From positions 186,001-250,000 of the forward strand of contig NZ_JAHA01000007.1 of the NCBI RefSeq assembly GCF_000526935.1: a DNA stretch of 64,000 nucleotides, in the 5' to 3' direction. Shown here one piece after another: positions 53,371-61,192 of the stretch (position 1 is the stretch's first letter; every line of letters begins with the position of its first letter). The translations under genes were made by a program, and so were the position numbers. This DNA comes from Butyrivibrio sp. FCS014 (lineage in GTDB: Bacteria > Bacillota > Clostridia > Lachnospirales > Lachnospiraceae). The notes beneath the pieces were generated by a model that was given only the letters and a program-made list of their open reading frames with translations, was not told the DNA's origin and ran no database searches.

Positions 53371-53496
53371 GCCCCGCGCCGCCGGCCATCGGTGCCGGCC
53401 CCGGGCGTGGCCCCTGGAGTTAGCCCCCAGGGCTCATCCCCCAGGGCTGTCATTGACCATACTTATTTCTTGGTCGTCTCTCATCTATCTCCAACT
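53371..53496. repeat. GC-rich hairpin cluster
   Basis: Directly after the stop come GCCGGCC/GGTGCCGGC, then CCCCTGG...CCCCAGGG and a second CCCCCAGGGCT. One or more could terminate the MazG operon, although no T-run follows. The phrase CCCCAGGGCTCAT recurs near 59942. Confidence 0.5.
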
Positions 53497-53498
53497 TT

Positions 53499-53687
53499 CG
53501 CTATATTTCAGCATCACCCTGTTTTATAGCGAAAAAAATGGCCTATTTTCGCTATATTTTGAAGTCACCCGGAAATATAGCGATACTTTTTAAGATTTTC
53601 ATCGCTATATTTTGAGGTCATGCTTATATATAGCGAAAAAGCCACTTTTTTCTCGCTATATTTTGATGTGACCTGCAAATATAGCGA
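53499..53687. repeat. Array of four 34-bp hairpin units, period 51-53 bp
   Basis: Units at 53499-53532, 53550-53583, 53603-53636 and 53654-53687. Each begins CGCTATATTT, has a middle close to TGANGTCACC in three units, and ends ATATAGCGA (ATAGCGA in unit 1), so the arms CGCTATAT and ATATAGCG pair. Linkers of 17-19 bases are A/T-rich and differ. No gene is inside. It is not a CRISPR array (linkers too short, units diverged). Confidence 0.75.
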
Positions 53688-53690
53688 AAT

Positions 53691-53716
53691 GGTCCCATGA
53701 CTCCGTCCTCGGGACC
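53691..53716. repeat. GGTCCC...GGGACC hairpin
   Basis: GGTCCC (53691-53696) and GGGACC (53711-53716) form a stem right after the array, similar to the hairpin at 47740. Confidence 0.5.
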
Positions 53717-53734
53717 ACCACATGAAAGTATGAT

Positions 53735-53842
53735 ATGACCGTTGACAAGTATAAAAAACAAGGATATAGTGAGCTTGAAGCATATGAGTTGACATTAAGG
53801 CAGTTTGCTAGAGACTTTGGCATTATTTGGAGGAAATTATAA
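53735..53842 (+). CDS. Small ORF, 35 residues
   Basis: MTVDKYKKQGYSELEAYELT and ending FGIIWRKL, with a stop at 53840. Protein-like composition but no clear ribosome site; perhaps a phage or plasmid remnant. The next small ORF starts two bases later. Confidence 0.35.
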   Translation: MTVDKYKKQGYSELEAYELTLRQFARDFGIIWRKL

Positions 53843-53843
53843 T

Positions 53844-53960
53844 ATGTACGGCTATTATGATGGAATTTCAGAGGAAATAGAGAATATGTCCCTGGAAGAG
53901 TTGGAAAGGGCAATCAAGGAAGAAGAAGAAAAGTGCAAAGAAATGAATGAAGAAGAGTAA
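53844..53960 (+). CDS. Small acidic ORF, 38 residues
   Basis: MYGYYDGISEEIENMSLEEL followed by a Glu/Lys-rich helix. GGAGG lies ten bases before the ATG and a terminator follows the stop, so it is probably a real small gene. Function unknown. Confidence 0.5.
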   Translation: MYGYYDGISEEIENMSLEELERAIKEEEEKCKEMNEEE

Positions 53961-53995
53961 AGCACCACGGTCTAAATGATCAAGGTGCTTTTTTA
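53961..53995 (+). terminator. Intrinsic terminator
   Basis: AGCACC (53961-53966) pairs with GGTGCT (53984-53989), followed by TTTTTTATT. Confidence 0.7.
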
Positions 53996-54076
53996 TTGAA
54001 AATAATCAGCGGTAAGAAAAGAGCAGAGGTGATATGTACCCTCTTTACTGGACAAAACAGTAAGGAGGGTATTTTT

Positions 54077-54646
54077 ATGCGCTATAGTTACGAATTCAAA
54101 AGAAAATGTGTGGAAATGTATTATCGTGGTGAATATCCTGACACCCCAGATGGAATAGGGACTGCAAGATTTCATGATAAGATACGAGAATGGGTTAGAA
54201 TTGAAGAAGCGTGTGGTTCAGATGCTTTAAGACATAAAAATCATAATAAGGAATGGACTCCAGAGGAACGTTATGCCTTAGTTGCACGTGTTTTGGCTGG
54301 TGAGTCTAACAAAAGTGTTGCTTTTTCAGCTGGTATTTCTGATGGACAGCTTTATCAATGGGTCCGCAAGTATAAGATATATGGTTATAATGGTCTTATA
54401 CCAAAACAGAAAGGTCGTAAATCAAAGAACCCATATATGAAAAAAGTAGGAACGCGAAAACCTCCAAAACCCAATGAATCTGAGTACGAAGAGCTAATTC
54501 GGTTAAGAGCTGAAAACGAATACATGAAAGCTGAAATCGAAGTAATAAAAAAAGAGATCGCCTTGAGAGAAGAAAAGGAAGCTGCGCGACTCAAGGCGAA
54601 AAAGCAGCAATCATCAAAGAGCTCAGGGAAAACGGATACAAACTAA
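54077..54646 (+). CDS. IS3-family OrfA (helix-turn-helix)
   Basis: A 189-residue DNA-binding subunit with two HTH modules (YEFKRKCVEMYYRGEYPDTP; VLAGESNKSVAFSAGISDGQ) and a C-terminal leucine-zipper-like helix (EELIRLRAENEYMKAEIEVI). GGAGG precedes ATG 54077. OrfB lies in the -1 frame; a run GCGAAAAAGC near 54598 may be the frameshift site that produces OrfAB. Confidence 0.85.
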   Translation: MRYSYEFKRKCVEMYYRGEYPDTPDGIGTARFHDKIREWVRIEEACGSDALRHKNHNKEWTPEERYALVARVLAGESNKSVAFSAGISDGQLYQWVRKYKIYGYNGLIPKQKGRKSKNPYMKKVGTRKPPKPNESEYEELIRLRAENEYMKAEIEVIKKEIALREEKEAARLKAKKQQSSKSSGKTDTN

Positions 54647-54663
54647 AGCATCTACTTAAAGCT

Positions 54664-55464
54664 ATGCATATAGCTAGATCGACTTACTATTTTGAGATTG
54701 GTAAGGAAGACCTTGTGGCTGAACGCAATCAAGATATACTGAAAGAAATAAAAAGTATTTTTGAATCGAATAAACGCAGATATGGTGTCAGGCGAATCCA
54801 TCAGGAATTGATAAATCGTGGATACCAAGTAAATCATAAACGTGTTCAGCGTCTCATGCATGAATCTGGATTGGCTGGTAAGCGACCGAAAGAGAAATAT
54901 CACTCTTATAAGGGTGAGGTGGGTAAGATTGCTGATAACATAATAAATAGAGATTTTAGTACAACTGCGCCTTTACAAAAATGGACGACAGATGTATCCC
55001 AATTTAACTTTTCATGGGGAAAGTGTTATATATCGCCAGTTCTAGATATGAATACAAATGAAATCATTTCATATGATTTATCTATGAGTCCTAATCTTGA
55101 GCAGATAGAGAGAATGTTAAATAAAGCTTTTGGTAAATTTCCTTCAATTGAAGGCCTTATATTACATTCTGATCAAGGCTGGCAGTATCAACATGCTTAT
55201 TATAGAAATGCTTTACAAGAACATGGCATTATCCAATCTATGTCACGAAAAGGTAACTGCTATGATAATTGTATTATGGAAACATTCTTTGGAAGATTAA
55301 AAAATGAGATGTATTATGGCTATGAGAAAGAGTATGCTTCTTTCGAAGAATTCTCAAACGCTGTTGAAGAATATATAGATTACTACAATAACAAAAGAAT
55401 TCAGGCAAAAACAAAATGGATGCCACCTGTACAATACAGGATAGCATCCATGTGTTCAGCCTAG
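54664..55464 (+). CDS. IS3-family OrfB transposase (DDE)
   Basis: 266 residues from ATG 54664, but the frame and its homology extend upstream (AAIIKELRENGYKLKHLLK) to the frameshift region. The DDE residues are in WTTDVSQF, ILHSDQGWQYQ and NCIMETFFGRLKNE. The N-terminal HTH_21 part is YGVRRIHQELINRGY. The element looks intact and possibly active. Confidence 0.9.
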   Translation: MHIARSTYYFEIGKEDLVAERNQDILKEIKSIFESNKRRYGVRRIHQELINRGYQVNHKRVQRLMHESGLAGKRPKEKYHSYKGEVGKIADNIINRDFSTTAPLQKWTTDVSQFNFSWGKCYISPVLDMNTNEIISYDLSMSPNLEQIERMLNKAFGKFPSIEGLILHSDQGWQYQHAYYRNALQEHGIIQSMSRKGNCYDNCIMETFFGRLKNEMYYGYEKEYASFEEFSNAVEEYIDYYNNKRIQAKTKWMPPVQYRIASMCSA

Positions 55465-55585
55465 TTCATAAATATGTGTCCAGGATTCTGGGTACATATC
55501 AAGGATAACACCCCTGCTTTTTTGTTGCATAAAAATGGCAACTCGTGCCTTAAACGAGGAAAACTACTCAATGGAGGAATTAAAT

Positions 55586-55768
55586 ATGTCAGAAACTGTG
55601 AATCAGGAAAACAATGCAACCGTAGAAACTCCTGCAGAGGTCAAGTCCTATATGTGGTGTAAATTGATTCCTGATATAAATGTTGTGGCTGTGTCCGCCA
55701 TCCTTGACACCCATAAATCAGAACGCTGTATGTCAATCACCGACGGCGATAGACTCATGAGCAGCTGA
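55586..55768 (+). CDS. Short phage-like protein, probably truncated
   Basis: 60 residues: SETVNQENNATVETPAEVKS, then YMWCKLIPDINVVAVSAI, ending RLMSS. ATGGAGGAA precedes ATG 55586. The start style suits a small phage gene; the end falls in a short-repeat zone beside the IS256 element. No function assigned. Confidence 0.4.
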   Translation: MSETVNQENNATVETPAEVKSYMWCKLIPDINVVAVSAILDTHKSERCMSITDGDRLMSS

Positions 55769-55823
55769 TATGCATCACCATCGGTTTTCTCAGCTTAGCA
55801 TTCTGATTTATGGGCATCAAGGA
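55701..55823. repeat. Inverted repeat with 27-bp arms beside IS256
   Basis: Bases 55701-55727 and 55797-55823 are inverted copies matching at about 24 of 27 positions (core CCCATAAATCAGAA). GAGCAGCTG followed by TATGC is also present in direct orientation near 55760 and 55880. The arrangement is unexplained by any coding need. Confidence 0.6.
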
Positions 55824-55886
55824 CAAGCCCTGCCGCTGGCAGGGTGGCTACTTTATTACCTCGGGCTCCAGATCTTTGAGCAGCTG

Positions 55887-57125
55887 TTATGCGGCCATAA
55901 TCTTTTGCTGTTCAAAGGCCAGGGTTTTGAGTTTGATACGGGTTTCATTAGAGATGCTTTCATAAGCTTTCCGGCCAAAACTTGTACGTTTCATTAGTAG
56001 GATATCATTCTGGTCTATAAGCACCGAGCCCATGAGACGTAATAATGAAGCTTCATTCGGAAATATTTGTATAACATCGGAACGGCGTTTTAACTCTCTA
56101 TTAAGCCTTTCTATTGTGTTTGATGTACGCAGGTGGCGCCATGTATTCTCTGGCAACATATATACCGTCATGGCATCTTCAAATCCGTTGTCAAGCAGTT
56201 CCATCGCCTTTGGAGCAACATCAGAGTAGTCTGACAGGATGTCATCGCGCTTTTTTCTTGCAGCAGTAAGGGTCTTAGCCAGGAACATTTGCCTTAACTC
56301 TATTTCAAGCCCGGGTCTCTGTGAGTTTGGGGCTGCGTCAAGGATGTTTTTAGTGAAGTGAAACTGACAACGCTGCCACGGTGTATTAGGAAACACTTTG
56401 AACGCTGCGTATCGAATGGATTTATGGGCGTCAGAAGTGAGCATAAGTGGATCCTTAAGACCATTGGCTTTCAGGTGGCTGAAGAAGTCAAGCCATGTAT
56501 CGTTAGTTTCGCCATCATATACATTGAAGTATAGGACTTCTTTCTTGCCATCAGTTGTAAGACCTACTGCTATGAATAAAGCTTTTGAAACAACCCTATG
56601 ATTTTCACGTACTTTAAAATATGTGGCATCCACCATGATAAAAGGATAATCATGAACACTCAGATCATGGTTTTGAAACTCTTTGATCTCTGGATCAAGT
56701 CGCTTACACACCTCTGATATAGTGGACTTGGAGTATTCCTTGCCACATATCATTTCGATAACATTACTCACCTTACGCGTAGAAACGCCCATGATGACCA
56801 TTTCTGCCATGGTATTGAGCAAGGCTGTTTCACTACGCTGGTATGTTTCAAAAAGAGTGGTGTGAAAGGGTGATAATCGGTGGCGCGGTACTTCCAGGAC
56901 GATAGTGCCTATCTTGGTGGTTAGTTCACGTTCTCTTGTACCGTTGCGCTGGTCAGTCCTGTTATCAGACCTTTCGTACTTTTCAGCTCCCAGTTGGGCT
57001 GTGGATTCCGCTAATAGAGCCTCATTGAGGATTTTCTCGACAAGATGCTTGAACGCTTCTTCTCGGTCTCCTCCTAATAATGCTACCAATTCCTCATGGT
57101 TTAATGTAATATTTACTTGAGCCAT
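55887..57125 (-). CDS. IS256-family transposase
   Basis: A 412-residue mutator-type DDE transposase. Visible marks: QRNGTRERELTTKIGTIVLE, the first Asp in PFIMVDATYFKVRE, the second in LMLTSDAHKSIRYA, the WQRCQFHFTKNI signature and the late Glu in TSNTIERLNRELKRR. Full length, so probably functional. It splits a prophage remnant. Terminal repeats could not be fixed with confidence. Confidence 0.93.
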   Translation of the reverse strand: MAQVNITLNHEELVALLGGDREEAFKHLVEKILNEALLAESTAQLGAEKYERSDNRTDQRNGTRERELTTKIGTIVLEVPRHRLSPFHTTLFETYQRSETALLNTMAEMVIMGVSTRKVSNVIEMICGKEYSKSTISEVCKRLDPEIKEFQNHDLSVHDYPFIMVDATYFKVRENHRVVSKALFIAVGLTTDGKKEVLYFNVYDGETNDTWLDFFSHLKANGLKDPLMLTSDAHKSIRYAAFKVFPNTPWQRCQFHFTKNILDAAPNSQRPGLEIELRQMFLAKTLTAARKKRDDILSDYSDVAPKAMELLDNGFEDAMTVYMLPENTWRHLRTSNTIERLNRELKRRSDVIQIFPNEASLLRLMGSVLIDQNDILLMKRTSFGRKAYESISNETRIKLKTLAFEQQKIMAA

Positions 57126-57194
57126 GATGATTACTTGCCTCCTTTATACTGTTTTGTTTGGTCACTTAACATTTTAAATCAGGAGAGAGCATTC

Positions 57195-57572
57195 ATGGCT
57201 CTTTTATATTTAATTTTCAATTTACACCATTATATGGACATAATGCCTGCAGAGGAGAAACGCTTTACACAGGCCGAGCTCGATAAGGTTGTAGCTGATA
57301 GGCTCGCAAGAGAGCGCCAGAAGTATGAGGGCTTTTCGGAGCTCAAAGAAAAGGCGGCTAAGTTTGATGAGCTTGAGGCAGCATCCAAAACAGAGCTTCA
57401 GAAAGCTACGGAGAAAGCTGAGAAGCTGGAAAAAGAACTCACAGCACTCAAGAAAGATGCTGAGCTTCGGACCATTAAGGCAAAGGTTGCAACGGAAACA
57501 GGTGTGCCTGCAGAACTTTTGACAGGTGCAACCGAAGAGGAGTGCACGGCTCAGGCCAATCTGCTGCGGTGA
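57195..57572 (+). pseudogene. Phage scaffold-like (DUF4355) protein fragment
   Basis: The frame reads KRFTQAELDKVVADRLARER, then a long coiled coil (ELEAASKTELQKATEKAEKL) and ETGVPAELLTGATEEE, typical of phage capsid scaffolding proteins. It stops soon after AQANLLR, earlier than usual. AGGAG lies before ATG 57195; ATG 57234 is an alternative. Part of a prophage remnant cut by IS256. Confidence 0.65.
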
Positions 57573-57744
57573 GTATGGCGAGGGAAATATTCGAAGACAA
57601 AAGTTAACTTCTTTGGGTTATAATTATGATGAGGTCGGGGCAAAGATTAATGCTCTGGATAAGATCGGGAAGACCTTCTTGCCGGAGATCAAAAACAAAG
57701 CAGGGGAGTATTGGCTTAGCGTGGTCAAACTGATGGCACTCTGA
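57568..57744 (+). pseudogene. Phage lysin Cpl-7-like C-terminal scrap
   Basis: In the frame ending at 57744: GEYGEGNIRRQKLTSLGYNY and DEVGAKINALDKI, resembling Cpl-7 cell-wall-binding repeats of phage lysins. It adjoins the scaffold fragment, so the whole centre of a prophage between head and lysis genes seems deleted. Confidence 0.5.
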
Positions 57745-57810
57745 AAAGTTGGATTGAAAGTTGGATTAATTTTTTATACCTTAAGTAAAAATGCGGAGTT
57801 TGACGTTATT

Positions 57811-57839
57811 GGTCACGGGTTCAAGTCCCGTATGCTCCA
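57811..57839 (+). other. tRNA 3'-end fragment, possible prophage att site
   Basis: ACGGG-TTCAAGT-CCCGT (57815-57831) is a standard T-arm and loop, followed by the acceptor strand ATGCTCC and discriminator A, then T-run. The 5' part of a tRNA is missing. Such partial tRNA copies form when an integrase inserts at a tRNA 3' end. Confidence 0.7.
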
Positions 57840-57881
57840 TTTTTTTATTGATTTGGGCTTTATTTCAAGGAGGATGCATTC

Positions 57882-58130
57882 ATGAAAGAACGTATAGAAA
57901 AATACATTAGGAAGAAACAACGTGAAAAAGCCATAAAAATGCTTAAGGATAATATTTTCATTATTCTCGGCGTACTGGGGCTCATCATCCTTCTGATCAT
58001 CCTAAAGATTCTTAAGAAGAAGGCCAAGAAAAAAGTTAAGGCTAAGATCAAGGAAACAATCAAAAGCGGAATAGATAGCATAAGAGATAAGGAATCATCT
58101 TCTAATGGCGACGAAGAAGAGGAAGAATAG
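57882..58130 (+). CDS. Small single-helix membrane protein
   Basis: 82 residues: a basic N-terminal helix (MKERIEKYIRKKQREKAIKM), a transmembrane segment (IFIILGVLGLIILLIILKIL), a lysine-rich part and an acidic tail. AAGGAGGATG precedes the ATG. It overlaps the next small ORF by 26 bases. Unknown. Confidence 0.55.
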   Translation: MKERIEKYIRKKQREKAIKMLKDNIFIILGVLGLIILLIILKILKKKAKKKVKAKIKETIKSGIDSIRDKESSSNGDEEEEE

Positions 58131-58329
58131 AAACAAAAAATACATTCTGAGCGTAATTGCCACAGTGGCAGTTCTTGCTCTCATATATTTGATCACGTAT
58201 CTCTTAAAGCAATCCATCAATTCAGTTTCGCAGGACCTTGATGGCCCTTATGATGTGGCAGATCGGCATAAATGTGGAGCCAAACGGAAGACGGAAGGGC
58301 ATAGGAAAGATGCTTGTTGCGTTTCTTAA
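58105..58329 (+). pseudogene. Small membrane protein with chimeric C-terminus
   Basis: The first 42 residues (basic start, helix YILSVIATVAVLALIYLITY, then LKQSINSVSQDL) look like a real small membrane protein. From about 58235 the DNA is that of a GNAT gene read in the wrong frame, so the tail (KCGAKRKTEGHRKDACC) is an artefact of a junction. Confidence 0.5.
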
Positions 58330-58462
58330 AAATGAGATACTTGATAAGGGAAGGCTTCCATATTACGGTACTTCCATGGGACATATCGCTTCCCAGAAGG
58401 TTGCCATCGGTTCAGGGTTTGTGCCGGCCTGGGCAGAACTTGTAACAGATAGGCTCGAATGA
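58238..58462 (+). pseudogene. C-terminal remnant of a GNAT acetyltransferase (copy 2)
   Basis: The frame reads WQIGINVEPNGRRKGIGKML (motif A), then RLPYYGTSMGHIASQKVA and FVPAWAELVTDRLE. The N-terminal half is missing. It is closely related to the remnant at 2692-2925 in both protein and DNA. Confidence 0.75.
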
Positions 58463-58498
58463 TTTTCACATATACAGTCATTTTGGAGAGGACATGCG

Positions 58499-59191
58499 AT
58501 GCAATCAGAGTCCACAAACAAATCTCAAAAGAATAATAAGCGGAGAATCCTGATTGTATGTTTTGTTGCTTTTTTCCTGCTTGGTATTTACTTTTTAATT
58601 GGAAAACCTATGATTGCTTTTGTTGGTGATGCAGATGGATTTCAAGAATTTGTTAAAAGCAGAGGCATCTTTGGACTATTAGTATTTGGCTTTTTTGTTT
58701 TTTTACAGACACTCTCAAACTGCATACCAGGACTTCCGTTTTATCTTGCTGCTGGCGCTGCATTTGGAGGCATTAAGGGAGCAATCATTTGTGATATATT
58801 TGCAACTATGGCAAACACAACTGCATTCCTCTTGGGAAAGAAATATGGAAGAGATTTTTTGCTTCTGCTTTTTCCCAAAAGTAAATTGGAACAGGTTGAA
58901 AATCTTGTTCTAAATAAAAATCCGGTATTGGTACATGTTCTGTTCATGCTTTTACCATTGCCAAAAGATACTTATGCATGGCTTGGCTTTTATTCAAAAG
59001 AAAATGTGATTCAATGGATCCTGATCACTTTTGTTGCAAGGTTTCCGCATATCTTTATCTATACATTCGGAGCTGAAAAGATGCTAGAGAACCAATACAG
59101 CTATATTGCTGCGGGCGCGATCATTGCAGTAGTTGTTTACCTGGCTGTTGCTATGCTTATTAAGAAAAAAACTGTTAATAGTGGTGAATAA
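58499..59191 (+). CDS. TVP38/TMEM64 (DedA-like) membrane protein
   Basis: A 230-residue protein with a basic start, about five membrane segments and the SNARE-associated/VTT core: LQTLSNCIPGLPFYLAAGAA, FGGIKGAIICDIFATMANTT and LLPLPKDTYAWLGFYSK. Family members are thought to move lipids or ions across membranes. GAGAGG precedes the ATG. The motif FGGIKG is canonical. Confidence 0.85.
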   Translation: MQSESTNKSQKNNKRRILIVCFVAFFLLGIYFLIGKPMIAFVGDADGFQEFVKSRGIFGLLVFGFFVFLQTLSNCIPGLPFYLAAGAAFGGIKGAIICDIFATMANTTAFLLGKKYGRDFLLLLFPKSKLEQVENLVLNKNPVLVHVLFMLLPLPKDTYAWLGFYSKENVIQWILITFVARFPHIFIYTFGAEKMLENQYSYIAAGAIIAVVVYLAVAMLIKKKTVNSGE

Positions 59192-59293
59192 ATGGCACTA
59201 TATGCACTTGGAGATCTCCATCTGTCTTTTCAGGCAGACAAACCAATGGATGTATTCGGAAAAGCAAGGAGAAATCACGAAAAAAGAATGTGA
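59192..59293 (+). pseudogene. Metallophosphoesterase N-terminal fragment
   Basis: 33 residues from ATG 59192: ALYALGDLHLSFQADKPMDV, FGKARRNHEKRM, the first metal-binding motif (GDLH) of calcineurin-like phosphoesterases. The remaining 200 residues expected are absent. It begins right after the DedA-like gene. Confidence 0.65.
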
Positions 59294-59329
59294 AAAGCAG
59301 CTTTGTAAATTATTTAGTTAGACGCATAT

Positions 59330-59390
59330 TTCTCAGATTAAAAGCACACTATTCTATAGGTGTTGCGTTTAGTCTGAGAATTCTTTTTTT
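59330..59390 (+). terminator. Intrinsic terminator with long stem
   Basis: TTCTCAGATTAAA (59330-59342) pairs with TTTAGTCTGAGAA (59368-59380), one wobble, followed by TTCTTTTTTT. Confidence 0.8.
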
Positions 59391-59417
59391 CTATATATCA
59401 AGACGTATTTCGAATAT

Positions 59418-59561
59418 GGGTCTCTTGTGTTCATATGATGATCAACACATTATATGAAAGACAGGTGAAAAAATGTCTCATATCCCTTCATTAAAAGAAC
59501 CAGGATTAGTCAGTTTCAATAACTGATTAACCCTGGTTTTGTTTATTCTCACAAGAGACCC
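59418..59561. repeat. 12-bp inverted repeat bounding a hairpin
   Basis: GGGTCTCTTGTG (59418-59429) and CACAAGAGACCC (59550-59561) are exact complements 120 bases apart. Between them lies a second strong hairpin (59499-59537). Confidence 0.6.
59499..59545 (+). terminator. Strong hairpin with T-rich tail
   Basis: ACCAGGATTAGTCAGTT (59499-59515) pairs with AACTGATTAACCCTGGT (59521-59537) at 15 of 17 positions, followed by TTTGTTTATT. It can act as a terminator although no gene lies just upstream. Confidence 0.6.
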
Positions 59562-59650
59562 TCAAACCAGACCCTCAAACCAGACCCTCAAAGTAGCCCC
59601 TCACGACAGCCCCTCAAACTAGACCCTCAAAATGATTGACCCTCAAAAAC
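59556..59650. repeat. 13-bp tandem repeat (AGACCCTCAAACC)
   Basis: Six head-to-tail 13-base units from 59556 to 59633, consensus AGACCCTCAAACC with variants AGCCCCTCACGAC and AGCCCCTCAAACT, then a partial GACCCTCAAAA unit. The first unit overlaps the right arm of the 12-bp inverted repeat. No protein-coding sense in this strand. Confidence 0.8.
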
Positions 59651-59666
59651 TTTGAATACCCGAATC

Positions 59667-59795
59667 ATGCTTGCCAAACACGTAACCAAGACTAAAGAAA
59701 GTCGCACACAGTGCAAGCACTGCGATAAGGTCACCGATGGTGAGCATAAGCAAGTGCCTCCAAAAAAGATTTCTCGAAAGAGATTTCTATATTAA
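59667..59795 (+). CDS. Small ORF with CxxC pair
   Basis: 42 residues: MLAKHVTKTKESRTQCKHCD, then KVTDGEHKQVPPKKISRKR and FLY. The Cys-x-x-Cys and Asp-Gly-Glu-His could be half of a zinc site. No ribosome site is obvious. It may be a gene scrap. The following bases to 59974 have small hairpins (CGGAGG-N7-CCTCCG near 59796; CTACC-N9-GGTAG near 59832) and no gene. Confidence 0.35.
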   Translation: MLAKHVTKTKESRTQCKHCDKVTDGEHKQVPPKKISRKRFLY

Positions 59796-59974
59796 CGGAG
59801 GTCACAGTCCTCCGATTGAAGGACTAACCGCCTACCGTGATTACTGGTAGCACCAAGGGTGATTATACAGAACGTACATTCGATAGTCAATGGCATATAT
59901 AAAGATCCACAGCCCCAATCTCAAAATGGTCTTATGACTTAAGTCCCCAGGGCTCATTTTGCCACACCATACCC

Positions 59975-61192
59975 TCACTTCTCATACGTCGACGTCACCT
60001 CAAGCCCGGTCATCTCCCCAATCATATCTGTAAACACCACCGGATCCCAGTGTATATTCGCCCTGTTAAACTTCCGATCCTCCAGCTTCAGCCACGGGAA
60101 AATCATCTTCTCCCCATCGCAGACATAATAAAAGTTATTAAACGTCCGCGCATAGTCAATCTCACTTGCCTCCGCGCAGCTCACCGGATCCGCCTGCAAT
60201 ATGCACTGGTCATACCCGAATTCATATTCCTTCCCATCAATCCCGGTAAAAGAATAATGATACCAGTCACCCTCAACCGGATACCCCTGCCTTACCAGAA
60301 GCTTATAAAATGCGGAATAGGAAAGATTCCCCTTGTAATCCGCAAAGATCTCCTCACTCTCATCTGTCGCCATGCCGTCAATCACCGCGTAGTAGTATCT
60401 GTTGGACTCAAACCCGTTAACGTCCTTCCTCTCCTCATACGGAAACTTAGAGTACACATCCACGAGCCCTTCCTCAATAGCCCAGGACAGATAGTACTTC
60501 TCCATCCTGTTCCTGTAATAATCGGAATTAAACTCACCAATATTGGCTTCATTGATGTTTGCAAGGTGCGAGTACTCAAACAGCGCCTGATAGATAAGCT
60601 CCCTTGGAATCTCCCCCGTGTACAGATCACTGACCGTCACCCCATCCTGCCTCTTAGTGTCAGTAAACTTCCCCTGCACCCGGAACCTGATCATCATATC
60701 CTTCGAAAACCCGTGACTTTCATAGACCTTTGCAATCTTATCCGTGGTCTCCATCACCGCCTCAATATCCTCATAAAAATTCATGGGATCAACTTCAAAA
60801 TCCGGCGAATGCCCATTGTGAGCTGTCAGGACCCTTGGCCATTGCTCCTGTGGATACAGCACATAAAAAAGATTCTCCTTAAGATCATCATCCCAATAAA
60901 CTGATATCATCCCTATCGTATCTGTACTCGATGTCCGGAACACCTTGAAAACAACCTCTTCCCCAAGCTGATACCAATCCGTACTCACCTCATATACATC
61001 AGATTCCCCTTCTTCACTGATCTTCTCGATCCGGCACTGCTCAGGGTCGATGCCAAGCTCCTCTATGTAGTATTCAACGCTGCCCTTTTCATATTTGGAA
61101 TAGCGCTCCTTTTCTAATCCGCAGGAACACACCAATAATACTCCGGTCAAAAGAACCATCACTATAATCAACAACCGCTTAAAAATTTTCAT
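59975..61192 (-). CDS. Uncharacterised lipoprotein
   Basis: A 405-residue secreted protein. The signal peptide (LLIIVMVLLTGVLLVC) ends in a lipobox V-C-S-C. The rest has acidic, aromatic-rich regions (WYQLGEEVVFKVFR; EYEFGYDQCILQADPVSCAE) with no family recognised. It starts immediately after the VanX-type gene on the same strand and may be cotranscribed, which would place it with cell-wall functions. Confidence 0.7.
   Translation of the reverse strand: MKIFKRLLIIVMVLLTGVLLVCSCGLEKERYSKYEKGSVEYYIEELGIDPEQCRIEKISEEGESDVYEVSTDWYQLGEEVVFKVFRTSSTDTIGMISVYWDDDLKENLFYVLYPQEQWPRVLTAHNGHSPDFEVDPMNFYEDIEAVMETTDKIAKVYESHGFSKDMMIRFRVQGKFTDTKRQDGVTVSDLYTGEIPRELIYQALFEYSHLANINEANIGEFNSDYYRNRMEKYYLSWAIEEGLVDVYSKFPYEERKDVNGFESNRYYYAVIDGMATDESEEIFADYKGNLSYSAFYKLLVRQGYPVEGDWYHYSFTGIDGKEYEFGYDQCILQADPVSCAEASEIDYARTFNNFYYVCDGEKMIFPWLKLEDRKFNRANIHWDPVVFTDMIGEMTGLEVTSTYEK

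Larger units (their letters stand above)
54035..55496 (+). mobile_element. IS3-family insertion sequence
   Basis: Ends TGTACCC (54035) and GGGTACA (55496) are inverted, with a second shared block CTGGACA, giving a 1.46 kb element. It carries orfA and a DDE orfB in the -1 frame. No clear target-site duplication is visible. Confidence 0.85.

Noticed and set aside
53499-53687. CRISPR array
   Set aside because: The units are diverged hairpins of 34 bases with 17-19 base A/T-rich linkers, and no cas gene is in the window.
57811-57839. Functional tRNA gene
   Set aside because: Only the T-arm and 3' acceptor strand are present; no anticodon or D-arm precedes them.
59796-59974. Known structured RNA (6S, tmRNA, riboswitch)
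   Set aside because: Small hairpins exist but none of the conserved landmarks of these RNAs could be recognised.
60050-60904. 284-residue open frame on the plus strand
   Set aside because: It is antisense to the lipoprotein gene, lacks a ribosome site and has low-complexity Ile/Leu/Arg/Pro composition.
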